DNA of 16,288 nt from JAVWHX01 sp036639875 (GTDB taxonomy: Bacteria; Bacillota_I; Bacilli_A; Erysipelotrichales; Coprobacillaceae), in the NCBI GenBank assembly GCA_036639875.1, contig JAVWHX010000050.1, positions 1 through 16,288 of the forward strand. The letters run 5' to 3'. Below, piece after piece: positions 1 to 7,700 of the stretch. Made by a program: the position numbers and the translations under genes. Position 1 is the first letter of the stretch, and each line of letters begins with the position of its first letter. Under the pieces are notes generated by a model, which searched no databases, was not told where the DNA came from, and saw nothing but the letters and a program-made list of their open reading frames with translations.

Positions 1-443
1 ATTGATAACTTGCCAGCATACATCTTAGAAAGTCCATAGATATCAGCATTTACATTATATGCATCCTTAGCCATCTTATAATGAGAAATCGACCCACAAA
101 AAACAAATTTCTTCATACCTACTTCTACCATCTTCTCAAGTAACTTAGCAGTCATATGAACATTTCCAATTTGAAGGTTAAAATCATTCAAATCAGAGCC
201 ACCTAATTGTCCAGCCCAGCCTAAATGATATACAACATCCAAGGCTTGAATAACATCCAAATCAATTGCATTAAAATTATCTTTTTCTACTTTTATCGGT
301 GTAAAGTTTTTATACTCATTCAATTCGGAAGATGTATCCATAAAAATATCAACACCATAAACATATTCTCCCTTTTCAAGCAGTACTTTTGCTAAGTTTC
401 TTCCAATAAAACCATTAACACCAGTTACTAAATTTGTTTTCAT
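1..443 (-). CDS. NAD-dependent epimerase/dehydratase (partial, C-terminus beyond window), probable NDP-sugar 4-ketoreductase
   Basis: The gene reads off the left edge, so only the first 147 codons are visible. They form the start of an extended-type short-chain dehydrogenase. A glycine-rich NAD(P)-binding loop TGVNGFIG lies at residues 7-14 after the first beta strand, an acidic residue ends the second strand (VYGVD, about 28-32), a CGSIS serine region is at 116-120, and the catalytic YGLSK (YxxxK) is at 136-140. Its ATG overlaps the stop codon of the upstream oxidoreductase gene as ATGA, which implies translational coupling. It is the fourth gene of the rmlA operon. Family knowledge: such proteins act on nucleotide sugars as 4-epimerases, dehydratases or 4-ketoreductases. 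Behind a 2,3-dehydratase and a 3-ketoreductase, a dTDP-4-keto-2,6-dideoxyhexose 4-ketoreductase is the best inference. A 4-epimerase acting on another sugar cannot be excluded. Confidence 0.85.
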   Translation of the reverse strand, partial: MKTNLVTGVNGFIGRNLAKVLLEKGEYVYGVDIFMDTSSELNEYKNFTPIKVEKDNFNAIDLDVIQALDVVYHLGWAGQLGGSDLNDFNLQIGNVHMTAKLLEKMVEVGMKKFVFCGSISHYKMAKDAYNVNADIYGLSKMYAGKLS

Positions 444-1459
444 AAAGTTTTTCCTTTATTACATACCAATAAATCTTCAACAAGTCTTATTTGTTTATTC
501 AATTGACTGTATGTTTTCTGTCTTACATCTTTTTTCAAAATACATTTTGAAAACTCAAGAATAGATTTTTCAAATGTATCGTCAGAATCAACTTTTATAG
601 TTTCTACTTGATGGTTCTTTTCAACATCTATATGACACGTAAAATTATCAGGAGCGCTAAATATACGATTAGTTTTCATAGTTCCACAGCTTCCCCATAT
701 TTCTAGGTTGCAACGATAATCATTATCCATACCAAATGACAATTGTGCTACTTGGTTTTCGGTAGAAACCTGTGCAGAACCATATAAATCAATGCCCTGT
801 TCATTATAAATAAGTTTTGATGAATCAACATGAATATCTCCCATCAAAAGTGATAATAGTCTAATAGGATAACCACCACAATCGAAAAGCGCCCCTCCTC
901 CTAAAGACTTATTATATCTAAAATCATTATCAGCTCTTTTTGGAAATCCAAAATCAGCACGAATCAAGCGAATATCACCAATAGTTTTCTTCTCCATTAA
1001 TTTTTGAATGACTTTAATTTGATTATGATATATAAACATGTAGTTTTCATGCAAAGCCAAATTCTTACTCAAAGCTAGTTCAACCAATTCTTTTGTGTCA
1101 TTAACACATATTGTAGATGGTTTTTCGATTAATACATGTTTATTGTTTTCTAATGCCAGCTTAGCCCATTGATAATGTAGTGCTGGTGGTAATGGTAGAT
1201 ATACAGCATCTATACTTTTATCCTCAAGAAGTGACATGTAACTTCTATATACTATCCCACCATATTGTTCAACAAAATTTTGTGCTTTTTTTAATTCATT
1301 ATTTTTAATACTTTCATCCAAGTTCCCGTTCCACTCTTGTTCATTGGCAATTGCGACACCACCAAATGAAAAAGTCTCGCTCAATTTGCAAAGCGCTGGC
1401 ATAAAACGACGAAATGCTATTTCAGATGGACAAATAATTCCTATACATATTTTCTTCAC
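440..1459 (-). CDS. Gfo/Idh/MocA family oxidoreductase, probable dTDP-3,4-diketo-2,6-dideoxyglucose 3-ketoreductase
   Basis: This is a 339-residue protein of normal family length. It has an N-terminal Rossmann fold, an EKPS motif at 112-115 (the conserved EKP with the catalytic-site lysine), and GGGALFDCGGYPI at 187-199, the usual D-x-G-G/C-Y stretch of the C-terminal domain. The nucleotide-binding loop reads GIICPSEIAFRRFMPAL, so the second glycine of the classical GxGxxG is a cysteine. The IAxRRxxPA tail resembles the OleW/SpnN-type NDP-sugar 3-ketoreductases. The start codon is GTG with GGAGG nine bases upstream, inside the last codons of the dehydratase gene; four bases separate the two genes. 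Coming directly after a 2,3-dehydratase, it would reduce the unstable 3,4-diketo product at C3. The family is certain; the substrate is inferred from the operon. Confidence 0.88.
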   Translation of the reverse strand: MKKICIGIICPSEIAFRRFMPALCKLSETFSFGGVAIANEQEWNGNLDESIKNNELKKAQNFVEQYGGIVYRSYMSLLEDKSIDAVYLPLPPALHYQWAKLALENNKHVLIEKPSTICVNDTKELVELALSKNLALHENYMFIYHNQIKVIQKLMEKKTIGDIRLIRADFGFPKRADNDFRYNKSLGGGALFDCGGYPIRLLSLLMGDIHVDSSKLIYNEQGIDLYGSAQVSTENQVAQLSFGMDNDYRCNLEIWGSCGTMKTNRIFSAPDNFTCHIDVEKNHQVETIKVDSDDTFEKSILEFSKCILKKDVRQKTYSQLNKQIRLVEDLLVCNKGKTL

Positions 1460-1463
1460 TACT

Positions 1464-2771
1464 CTAAACCTCCAGTGCTGACATTAAATTTCTTAATTGA
1501 ATATTAAGACAATTATTAATAATATTCAATTGTGCAAGCGTTGCATAACTTACCAAATGATAATCATTTGGTATCTCATTAAGCTCCTTACAATCAACTT
1601 CCATAATTATATTTCTATTCTCCTCATGGTAAAATCTACCACCTTCTTCAGATAAAATAGTATCAAAATGAATACTTTTTTTCTCTTTGATATTCTTATA
1701 AAAGAGTCTCTCAATTGAATCATTAATTTCAAAACATTCTCTCTCTTTTTGAATAGTAGGCCCTATTTCTATCTTATCAAAACATCCTATTTCTGGCTGT
1801 ATTTTTACAATAAACTTCATTTCACCATTAATAATAGAATACATAAGTACAAATAATGCTTTATCATTTGCTTTAAAAAGCGGTTGTATCCATTTTCTTA
1901 CTTCTCTTCCCTCAATTTCAATATCACAGAAAATAACTTCATATGGATATGCTTGCTTACATTTTAGTCCACCACTAGATACATCCCAATTTTTTAATTT
2001 ATCCAATCTTACTATTTCTAAATAATCTTCACTAAACATCTTATAATTATTAATATCATGGTATAGATTAATAATTTCACTTTTATAATCATTTGATAGC
2101 ATAGACTTATACAGTTCTTGATTTTTTATATTCAATTTTAATCGTTCATCCATATAAGGTATGCAAGAAAGAACAGTTCTAGTGTCCATATTCACAAGGT
2201 TTTTATATTGCATCAACTCTTTGATTTGATGCAATGTCATCCAACAGAAATTATTTTCAACCTTAATATCCTCCTCAATTAGAAGAATCATATTCCGATT
2301 TCTTTTTCCATAAAATCTTGAAGATTGTTCTGATTGAATTTGGTCAGCAATGATATTATGATTTTTAGCATTTAAAAAGATATCTAGATAAGCCGGTTTC
2401 TTCCCACCATGTTTTTGGGTAAAATTACTTTTCGTCGCTTGAATCGTTGGTGATATTTGAACACAATTAATATTCCCAGGTTCAATCTTTGCTTGCATTA
2501 AATAATAAATTTCTCCATTATATTCCTTACCTAAAATACCAAGATACCCTATTTCAGTTTGTAACAATATTGGTTGTTCTATATACTCATCATTAACCTT
2601 CCCTTGTATTCCTACAATGCTAAAAAAAGAATCATCTCTATTATGGATTGTTCCCACTTCTTTATCATAAAACCAAAAGTCTGTATCTCTCAAGTCTGTC
2701 TTCTCAATTTGGACCTTTGTGCTTTGATTAAGTTCTTTAATCCATTCCAATATTTCATTTATACTTTTCAT
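1464..2771 (-). CDS. NDP-hexose 2,3-dehydratase family protein (EvaA/TylCVI-like)
   Basis: This enzyme family removes the C2 hydroxyl from dTDP-4-keto-6-deoxyglucose, the committed step to 2,6-dideoxy sugars. Numbering from an upstream in-frame ATG (2792), the protein has two homologous halves. Half one has QPILLQTEIGYLGI (73-86), ISPTIQATKSN (113-123) and EQSSRFYGKRNRN (155-167). Half two has the matching QPLFKA (303-308), IGPTIQKERE (343-352) and EEGGRFYHEENRN (382-394). The paired PTIQ and RFY...RN motifs are hallmarks of the family as known from actinobacterial antibiotic clusters, and the length (435-442) fits. I prefer the ATG at 2771 because it follows the rmlA stop codon by one base, suggesting reinitiation. 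The ATG at 2792 would overlap rmlA by 20 bases and has no ribosome binding site. GGAG precedes 2771, but at an unusually long distance (about 14 bases). Confidence 0.9.
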   Translation of the reverse strand: MKSINEILEWIKELNQSTKVQIEKTDLRDTDFWFYDKEVGTIHNRDDSFFSIVGIQGKVNDEYIEQPILLQTEIGYLGILGKEYNGEIYYLMQAKIEPGNINCVQISPTIQATKSNFTQKHGGKKPAYLDIFLNAKNHNIIADQIQSEQSSRFYGKRNRNMILLIEEDIKVENNFCWMTLHQIKELMQYKNLVNMDTRTVLSCIPYMDERLKLNIKNQELYKSMLSNDYKSEIINLYHDINNYKMFSEDYLEIVRLDKLKNWDVSSGGLKCKQAYPYEVIFCDIEIEGREVRKWIQPLFKANDKALFVLMYSIINGEMKFIVKIQPEIGCFDKIEIGPTIQKERECFEINDSIERLFYKNIKEKKSIHFDTILSEEGGRFYHEENRNIIMEVDCKELNEIPNDYHLVSYATLAQLNIINNCLNIQLRNLMSALEV

Positions 2772-2772
2772 T

Positions 2773-3651
2773 CTAATAAAATTGTACTCCATTCAATATT
2801 TTTTGTAAATGTTTACCATAAGGTGATTTTCCGTATTTCTCAATTGCATTTTTTAATTCTTCTTTCCCTATCCAGCCAGAGTTAAAAGCAATTTCTTCAG
2901 GAACAGAAATTTTAATTCCTTGACGATCTTCAATTGTTTTTACAAAATCTCCAGCATCCATTAAAGCATCAATCGTTCCAGTATCAAGCCACGCAAACCC
3001 TCTTCCTAAAAGTTCAACATCTAGTAAATCACAATCTAAATATAATTTATTTAAATCTGTAATCTCTAATTCTCCTCGAGCACTAGGTTTCACTTGCTTT
3101 GCAAATTCAACAACACGATTATCATAATAATACAATCCTGTAATAGCGTAATTTGACTTTGGTTGTGCTGGTTTTTCTTCTAATGAAATAACCCTTTTAT
3201 CTTTATCAAACTCAACAACACCAAATCTTTCTGGATCATCAACCATATATCCAAAAATAGTGGCACCCTGTTTCTTTTGAGCAGCCTGAAGCAATCTCTT
3301 CACTAACCCATTCCCATAAAATATATTATCTCCTAAAATCATTGCACAACTATCATTTCCAATAAAACTTTCACCTAATAAGAAAGCTTGTGCCAAACCA
3401 TCTGGTGATGGCTGTTCCTTATATGAAATCGATATTCCAAATTGACTCCCGTCCCCTAATAATTTTTTGAAATTTGGTAGATCATGTGGTGTTGAAATTA
3501 TTAATATGTCTTTAATCCCTGACAACATAAGCGTTGACAATGGATAATAAATCATCGGCTTATCATAAACTGGTAATAACTGCTTACTTGTTACAGTTGT
3601 CAGCGGATAGAGTCTTGTGCCACTTCCTCCTGCTAATATTATTCCTTTCAT
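2773..3651 (-). CDS. rmlA: Glucose-1-phosphate thymidylyltransferase
   Basis: RmlA joins dTTP and glucose-1-phosphate to give dTDP-glucose, the entry point of dTDP-deoxysugar synthesis in the cytoplasm. The 292-residue protein has the full signature: KGIILAGGSGTRLYPLT at residues 2-18 (nucleotide-binding loop), SKQLLPVYDKPMIYYPL at 22-38, the EQPSPDGLAQA loop near 79-89, LGDNIFYG near 106-113, EEKP near 158-161, and GFAWLDTGT near 219-227. It is full length and intact. The ribosome binding site GGAGAGGAG lies six bases before the ATG, and a TTGAAC-17-TATAAT promoter lies just upstream, so it is the first gene of its operon. The three genes behind it (2,3-dehydratase, 3-ketoreductase, epimerase/reductase) replace the rmlBCD set usually seen after rmlA. 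Confidence 0.97.
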   Translation of the reverse strand: MKGIILAGGSGTRLYPLTTVTSKQLLPVYDKPMIYYPLSTLMLSGIKDILIISTPHDLPNFKKLLGDGSQFGISISYKEQPSPDGLAQAFLLGESFIGNDSCAMILGDNIFYGNGLVKRLLQAAQKKQGATIFGYMVDDPERFGVVEFDKDKRVISLEEKPAQPKSNYAITGLYYYDNRVVEFAKQVKPSARGELEITDLNKLYLDCDLLDVELLGRGFAWLDTGTIDALMDAGDFVKTIEDRQGIKISVPEEIAFNSGWIGKEELKNAIEKYGKSPYGKHLQKILNGVQFY

Positions 3652-3678
3652 ACGTTTCTCCTCTCCAATATTTGTTTC

Positions 3679-3707
3679 ATTATACTACATATCATTTTTT
3701 TGTTCAA
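3679..3707 (-). promoter_or_regulatory. Promoter of the rmlA/dideoxysugar operon
   Basis: On the minus strand, TTGAAC (3702-3707) and a perfect TATAAT (3679-3684) are separated by exactly 17 bases. Transcription would start near 3672, giving a leader of about 20 bases that contains the GGAGAGGAG ribosome binding site. There is no room for a riboswitch or attenuator. Confidence 0.75.
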
Positions 3708-3721
3708 TAATATCATTTTTT
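3689..3721. repeat. Tandem 12-bp repeat flanking the rmlA -35 element
   Basis: ATATCATTTTTT occurs at 3689-3700 and again at 3710-3721. The copies are 21 bases apart, two helical turns, and sit on either side of the -35 hexamer. The spacing could suit a regulator binding one DNA face, but in such AT-rich DNA chance repeats are common. Confidence 0.4.
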
Positions 3722-3856
3722 CTAGAAATATTAGCAAAAATTTATACTATATCGTAGTTTACTATTATTGTTTTAGGTAATTAATCAAAGTTCAAAAATA
3801 GGTTTGGTTTTAAAAGAAACACTATATTTACAATATGTATTGTGATTAATAGTAGG

Positions 3857-3890
3857 TATCTATATGATATTATATCATTATTGATAGATA
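3857..3890. repeat. AT-rich inverted repeat between the terminator and the rmlA promoter
   Basis: TATCTAT (3857-3863) pairs with ATAGATA (3884-3890), and inside it ATGATA (3864-3869) pairs with TATCAT (3873-3878). The inner part also reads TATAAT on the minus strand, but no convincing -35 stands before it. The remaining intergenic bases (about 3722-3856 and 3946-4030) show no gene and nothing else I can name. Confidence 0.35.
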
Positions 3891-3945
3891 AAAAATAAAA
3901 TACACCCTACAATAGAAAACACATTGTCTATCCTTATAGGGCGCA
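3886..3945 (-). terminator. Rho-independent terminator of the tagGHD-glycosyltransferase operon
   Basis: On the minus-strand RNA, UGCGCCCUA (from 3937-3945) pairs with UAGGGUGUA (from 3901-3909) through nine base pairs, two of them G-U. A further AUAG/CUAU pairing is possible inside. A U-rich run (UUUUAUUUUUUAU) follows at once. The G-U pairs form only on the minus-strand RNA, which fixes the direction. It stands about 85 bases after the stop codon of the fusion glycosyltransferase gene. Confidence 0.7.
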
Positions 3946-4030
3946 TTTAAAATTTTATAAAGTATATTTCAAATCATTAGAATCATTCCTAAAATGAGAT
4001 AATGAATAAAGATAGTTACAATTGTTTTAA

Positions 4031-6466
4031 TTAAAATAAACTATAAAATTCATTTAAAGCTTGTTTATTAAAAGCATAAGGTTCAAATTTCAAAAGTTTA
4101 ATTCTATTATGATATGCATCATTCATACCATTCAATAATCCCTCTTCTGAGTCACTAATAATATGACCATATCCTTTTTCTAAAAAAGGTTTTGGACCAG
4201 CAATATCTGTACATATAACAGGCTTTTGTAAAATCAAAGCCTCCATAATACTTATAGGTAGACCCTCATAATGAGATGATAATATAAAATAATCACACAT
4301 CTTTAAAATATTAAATGGATTTGATAACGACTTAATAATTATCACATTTTTAAGTTTGTTTTTATTTACGTATTCCAAAACTTCTTCATATTTATTTCCA
4401 TGTCCGCCTATTACAAATAAATATCCATCATGTTGTTGACAATACTTTTCAAAAGCTTTAATTAAACGCATTATTCCCTTTTCGGGTGAAAAACGTGCAA
4501 CATTAATAAATTTTAAAATATCATCTTTCTTCAATATTTCTTTTACTTCATCAATAGTATGAGTAGATTCAGTTTCTTCATCGAAACAAATAGGTTTATC
4601 AGAGTTTTTTAGAATATAGTTTATATTATTAACATTATGAACAATTTTAATTTTTTCCGCATCTAATGGTAATAAATCAAGTAATTCTTTATCAATTCCA
4701 TCCCTTACCCCTGCTATTTTATCATAATTAGTATAAGCTTTAAAAATGCTAGGAATATGAAAATTAGAACGTATTTCCATCTCCTTTTTCATGTCACTAT
4801 GAACATAAATGATTTTTTTTGTATTATCTAAAGCATTAATTAAGTGAACTATTTGCTTTTCATACCCCGTGAAATGGATAGCATAATCATACTTCTGTCT
4901 CGGGAAAATTCTTTTCAATTCTCTCTTATATATATTGTCAAAACATTTTTCAATCCACTTTGGGTTGTAATTTAAACGGTAGTATAAAAATTGTGCAAAA
5001 GATTCTTTAATTGTTATATCTTTTTTTCCTTGAATTGGTATGTATTTTATTTTTCCAGGAAAATGTTCTATTTCTTGTGTATGACGCCTTACAGCACTTC
5101 TATAAAACAAAAGTGTGTAATTATAGCTATCTAAATCAACATGATTGATTAATCCCTTAAGAGAGCTCGTTATTCCGTTTTTAGACAATGAACCAGCATA
5201 TATCAGAATATTCTTTTTCGAATTCATATAATTAAGCGCATCAATTACTTTAACATCATTGTTTGTTTTATCAAAAAAGACTATATCGATAATATCTTGA
5301 CAACTATTTCTTTCATCCCAACAGCAAAACTCACTTCTAAAATCACTATAATCATTAAATGATTTCAGATCTTGAAGTTCATTAATCAACTCCTCAGTGT
5401 TTTTGACAATTGGAAAAGGCAAGTCTTCCATTGGAAAATATAGTCCCCTTGTTAATAAATATGAATCTTGATCATATGCAAATAATATAATTTTTTTATT
5501 CATATTAGCATAATCAAAGAAAACACTCGAATAATCAGTAATCAAACAATCACTAATAGCTAAAAACTCATAGACTTCTACATTTTGTGGAAACGGTTTA
5601 ATAAACTTATATGAAGATAAATCTATTCTTTCTTTTACAAAGTTATGAAGATTTACATAAAGAATTTTTTGAGGGTTTAGTGATAAATCAATAATTTTAA
5701 GGTATGCCTCTAATTGCTTGATTTGTTCCGTACTTTCTTTTTCATCAATAGCGCCTCTCCATGTTGGCATATAGCAGATTACTTCAGTATTTTCCAACAT
5801 CAAGCTCATTTTCAGATCAGCAGAATACTTTTTATTATAAAAAGACCTATTTCTTGGATATCCATCTAAAATATACTTTCCTTCAAACATATTATCCAAC
5901 ATGAAATCTTCCCTCAAGCAATTAAAAGTAAACACATTTGGCATCACTATGTAGTCACTCATCACAAAATTTCTTTGTGTGTTCCCAATCTCATGTGCAC
6001 TACCACCAACCCCTTTACCTAGTTTTTTTAGAGGGGTACCATGCCAAGTATTAATAAGAACTTGGCTAGATTTCTTTATAAAATATGTAGGTAATGTCGA
6101 ATTATTAAAAATATACTTACTTGTAATTAATGCCTTACAGTATTTCTTAGAATCTACTATAACAATTTCATAATCAGATATCTTCTGTGATTGTAAAAAT
6201 GCATTAACACTCTTAGCAGAGTTTTTTTGCACTCCTATTATTTTTTTATAATCTTTAAAATACTCTTGATTCATAATCTCTTTATAAATCATATAAACAT
6301 TTCCTGAAAAATTATTTCCTGAATATGACTCGAAAAAAATACTTTTTTCATCAATTGGAAGATTCTCATAATACTTTGCAAAATAGAATCTTGAACGAAA
6401 TGATGGAGATTTTAAAAATTTTTTAGTATTTCTTTTAACTGCTTTAAACATTGCCTTAATTTTCAT
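4031..6466 (-). CDS. Fusion protein: CDP-glycerol glycerophosphotransferase domain (TagB/TagF type) plus GT4 glycosyltransferase domain
   Basis: This 811-residue protein joins two enzymes. Residues about 40-395 are a TagB/TagF-type glycerophosphotransferase, with NTWHGTPLK at 139-147 (conserved His142), MPTWRG at 233-238, a VNLHNF histidine at 274, and ITDYSSVFFDY at 309-319. Residues about 415-811 are a GT-B fold glycosyltransferase of family GT4 type, with GITSSL near 431-436 (acceptor-side loop), NVARFSPEKG at 655-664, and EGLPISIMEA at 734-743 giving the EX7E pair Glu734/Glu742. There is no transmembrane segment; the basic N-terminus could bind the membrane face. The ribosome binding site AGAGG overlaps the tagD stop codon, and the gene is last in the operon. 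It would add glycerol phosphate from CDP-glycerol, made by the adjacent TagD, and a sugar to one lipid-linked polymer. Polymerase versus primase activity and the identity of the sugar are unknown. Confidence 0.9.
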   Translation of the reverse strand: MKIKAMFKAVKRNTKKFLKSPSFRSRFYFAKYYENLPIDEKSIFFESYSGNNFSGNVYMIYKEIMNQEYFKDYKKIIGVQKNSAKSVNAFLQSQKISDYEIVIVDSKKYCKALITSKYIFNNSTLPTYFIKKSSQVLINTWHGTPLKKLGKGVGGSAHEIGNTQRNFVMSDYIVMPNVFTFNCLREDFMLDNMFEGKYILDGYPRNRSFYNKKYSADLKMSLMLENTEVICYMPTWRGAIDEKESTEQIKQLEAYLKIIDLSLNPQKILYVNLHNFVKERIDLSSYKFIKPFPQNVEVYEFLAISDCLITDYSSVFFDYANMNKKIILFAYDQDSYLLTRGLYFPMEDLPFPIVKNTEELINELQDLKSFNDYSDFRSEFCCWDERNSCQDIIDIVFFDKTNNDVKVIDALNYMNSKKNILIYAGSLSKNGITSSLKGLINHVDLDSYNYTLLFYRSAVRRHTQEIEHFPGKIKYIPIQGKKDITIKESFAQFLYYRLNYNPKWIEKCFDNIYKRELKRIFPRQKYDYAIHFTGYEKQIVHLINALDNTKKIIYVHSDMKKEMEIRSNFHIPSIFKAYTNYDKIAGVRDGIDKELLDLLPLDAEKIKIVHNVNNINYILKNSDKPICFDEETESTHTIDEVKEILKKDDILKFINVARFSPEKGIMRLIKAFEKYCQQHDGYLFVIGGHGNKYEEVLEYVNKNKLKNVIIIKSLSNPFNILKMCDYFILSSHYEGLPISIMEALILQKPVICTDIAGPKPFLEKGYGHIISDSEEGLLNGMNDAYHNRIKLLKFEPYAFNKQALNEFYSLF

Positions 6467-6478
6467 TTGTCAATCCTC

Positions 6479-6868
6479 TTATTTTAATCTCAATTCTTTT
6501 TTAATCAGCGTCGTACTTATACCATCAGTTCTCGGAAGATATACAACCTCGCAATATTCCTTTAAAAAATCAAACTTGCCATTCCAATCATCACCCATTA
6601 CAAAAACATCAATTTCCTTCTCTTTTATATCGATAACTTTTTGATCCCACGAATCCTCTGGAATGACTTCATCCACATACTTAATAGCTTCCACTATGGC
6701 CATTCTCTCATAATCAGGAATAGCACACTTCTTACCTTTAATTGCATTAAATGCATCACTAGAAACAGCAACAACTAAATAATTTCCCAGTTCCTTAGCG
6801 CGTCTAAGTATATTTAAATGACCTACATGAAACAAATCAAATGTACCATATGTAATAACTTTTTTCAT
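6479..6868 (-). CDS. tagD: Glycerol-3-phosphate cytidylyltransferase
   Basis: TagD makes CDP-glycerol from CTP and glycerol-3-phosphate, the donor for teichoic-acid-like polymers. The 129 residues match the family's usual length. They contain TYGTFDLFHVGH at residues 6-17 with the nucleotidyltransferase HxGH motif, the VMGDDW stretch near 90-95, and the closing RTDGISTT motif near 113-120. The ribosome binding site AGGAG overlaps the end of tagH, and nine bases separate the genes. Directly downstream is the glycerophosphotransferase fusion that would use its product, so the function is well supported. Confidence 0.96.
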   Translation of the reverse strand: MKKVITYGTFDLFHVGHLNILRRAKELGNYLVVAVSSDAFNAIKGKKCAIPDYERMAIVEAIKYVDEVIPEDSWDQKVIDIKEKEIDVFVMGDDWNGKFDFLKEYCEVVYLPRTDGISTTLIKKELRLK

Positions 6869-6877
6869 AAAAATCTC

Positions 6878-7690
6878 CTAACCAAAAATTTTACTAAGCA
6901 AACTTCTTTTTTTATCATTAGGAAGTACACGTTTAGAAAATTTTTCATCTCTCTCTTTTTTCTTTCCATGTGCATCTAGTTGATTATAATACTCAACATA
7001 ATCAGAATAATGATCACAAACTTCATTAATATGACCATATTCCTTTAACATACCACCTTCAATCCACATAGCAGTATCACAGAATTCTCTTACTTGTGGT
7101 AAAGAGTGGGAAATAAAAACTATTGTTTTACCTTGATTCTTTAATTCTTTCATCTTATCAATACACTTTTGAGCAAAACCTTTATCACCTACTGATAATG
7201 CTTCATCAATAATAATAATATCAGGATTCAGACAAAGATTAATTGAAAACCCTAATCTAGATTTCATACCACTAGAATACTTTTTAACTGGTTGATATAA
7301 GAAGTCCCCAATCTCGGCAAACTCAATAACTCCTTGTGTGATTTCTTGAATTCTCTTTTTTGTTAAACCCAACAAAGCTCCTTTTAATTCAATATTTTCA
7401 TAACCAGTTAACTGTTGATTTAAACCTGTATTAATTGCTATTAATGATTGTTCACCACTAACAATCATTTCACCAGAATCAACTTCACTTATTCCAGCTA
7501 AAATAACTGACATTGTTGACTTACCAGATCCATTTGTTCCAAGTATTCCAACAACTTCACCTTTTGGTATCTTAAAACTAATATCTTTTAAAGCATAAAA
7601 TCTCTTATTCATCTTATGTTCTTTATTATTTGCTTTCAAACTATATATTTTAGAGACCCCTCTAAATTCAATTGCATATTTTTCATTCAT
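6878..7690 (-). CDS. tagH: Teichoic-acid/polysaccharide ABC transporter, ATP-binding protein
   Basis: This is the ATPase half of a TagGH-type exporter that moves undecaprenyl-linked polymer across the membrane. The 270 residues show Walker A GTNGSGKST at 51-59, the ABC signature YSSGMKSRLGF at 138-148, Walker B IIIIDEA at 158-164, and the H-loop histidine in FISHS near 195. NTGLN near 87-91, before the Q-loop region, is typical of polysaccharide exporters. Only a short basic tail follows residue 240. The long C-terminal regions of B. subtilis TagH or of Wzt proteins with a glycan-binding domain are absent, so substrate selection probably does not rest on a Wzt-like lectin domain. Ten bases separate it from tagG; GAGGTG is the ribosome binding site. 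Confidence 0.93.
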   Translation of the reverse strand: MNEKYAIEFRGVSKIYSLKANNKEHKMNKRFYALKDISFKIPKGEVVGILGTNGSGKSTMSVILAGISEVDSGEMIVSGEQSLIAINTGLNQQLTGYENIELKGALLGLTKKRIQEITQGVIEFAEIGDFLYQPVKKYSSGMKSRLGFSINLCLNPDIIIIDEALSVGDKGFAQKCIDKMKELKNQGKTIVFISHSLPQVREFCDTAMWIEGGMLKEYGHINEVCDHYSDYVEYYNQLDAHGKKKERDEKFSKRVLPNDKKRSLLSKIFG

Positions 7691-7700
7691 ATTTTCACCT

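Noticed and set aside
2574..2885. Plus-strand open frame of 103 codons across the rmlA/dehydratase junction
   Set aside because: It lies antisense to two well-supported genes, has no ribosome binding site and a composition like a shadow frame.
3652..4030. Small RNA or hidden gene between the two surface-polymer operons
   Set aside because: No frame with a ribosome site and no stable GC-bearing structure except the terminator; only AT-rich repeats were found.
5979..6173. Plus-strand open frame of 64 codons inside the fusion glycosyltransferase gene
   Set aside because: Antisense to conserved WHGTPLK-region codons; no start signals.
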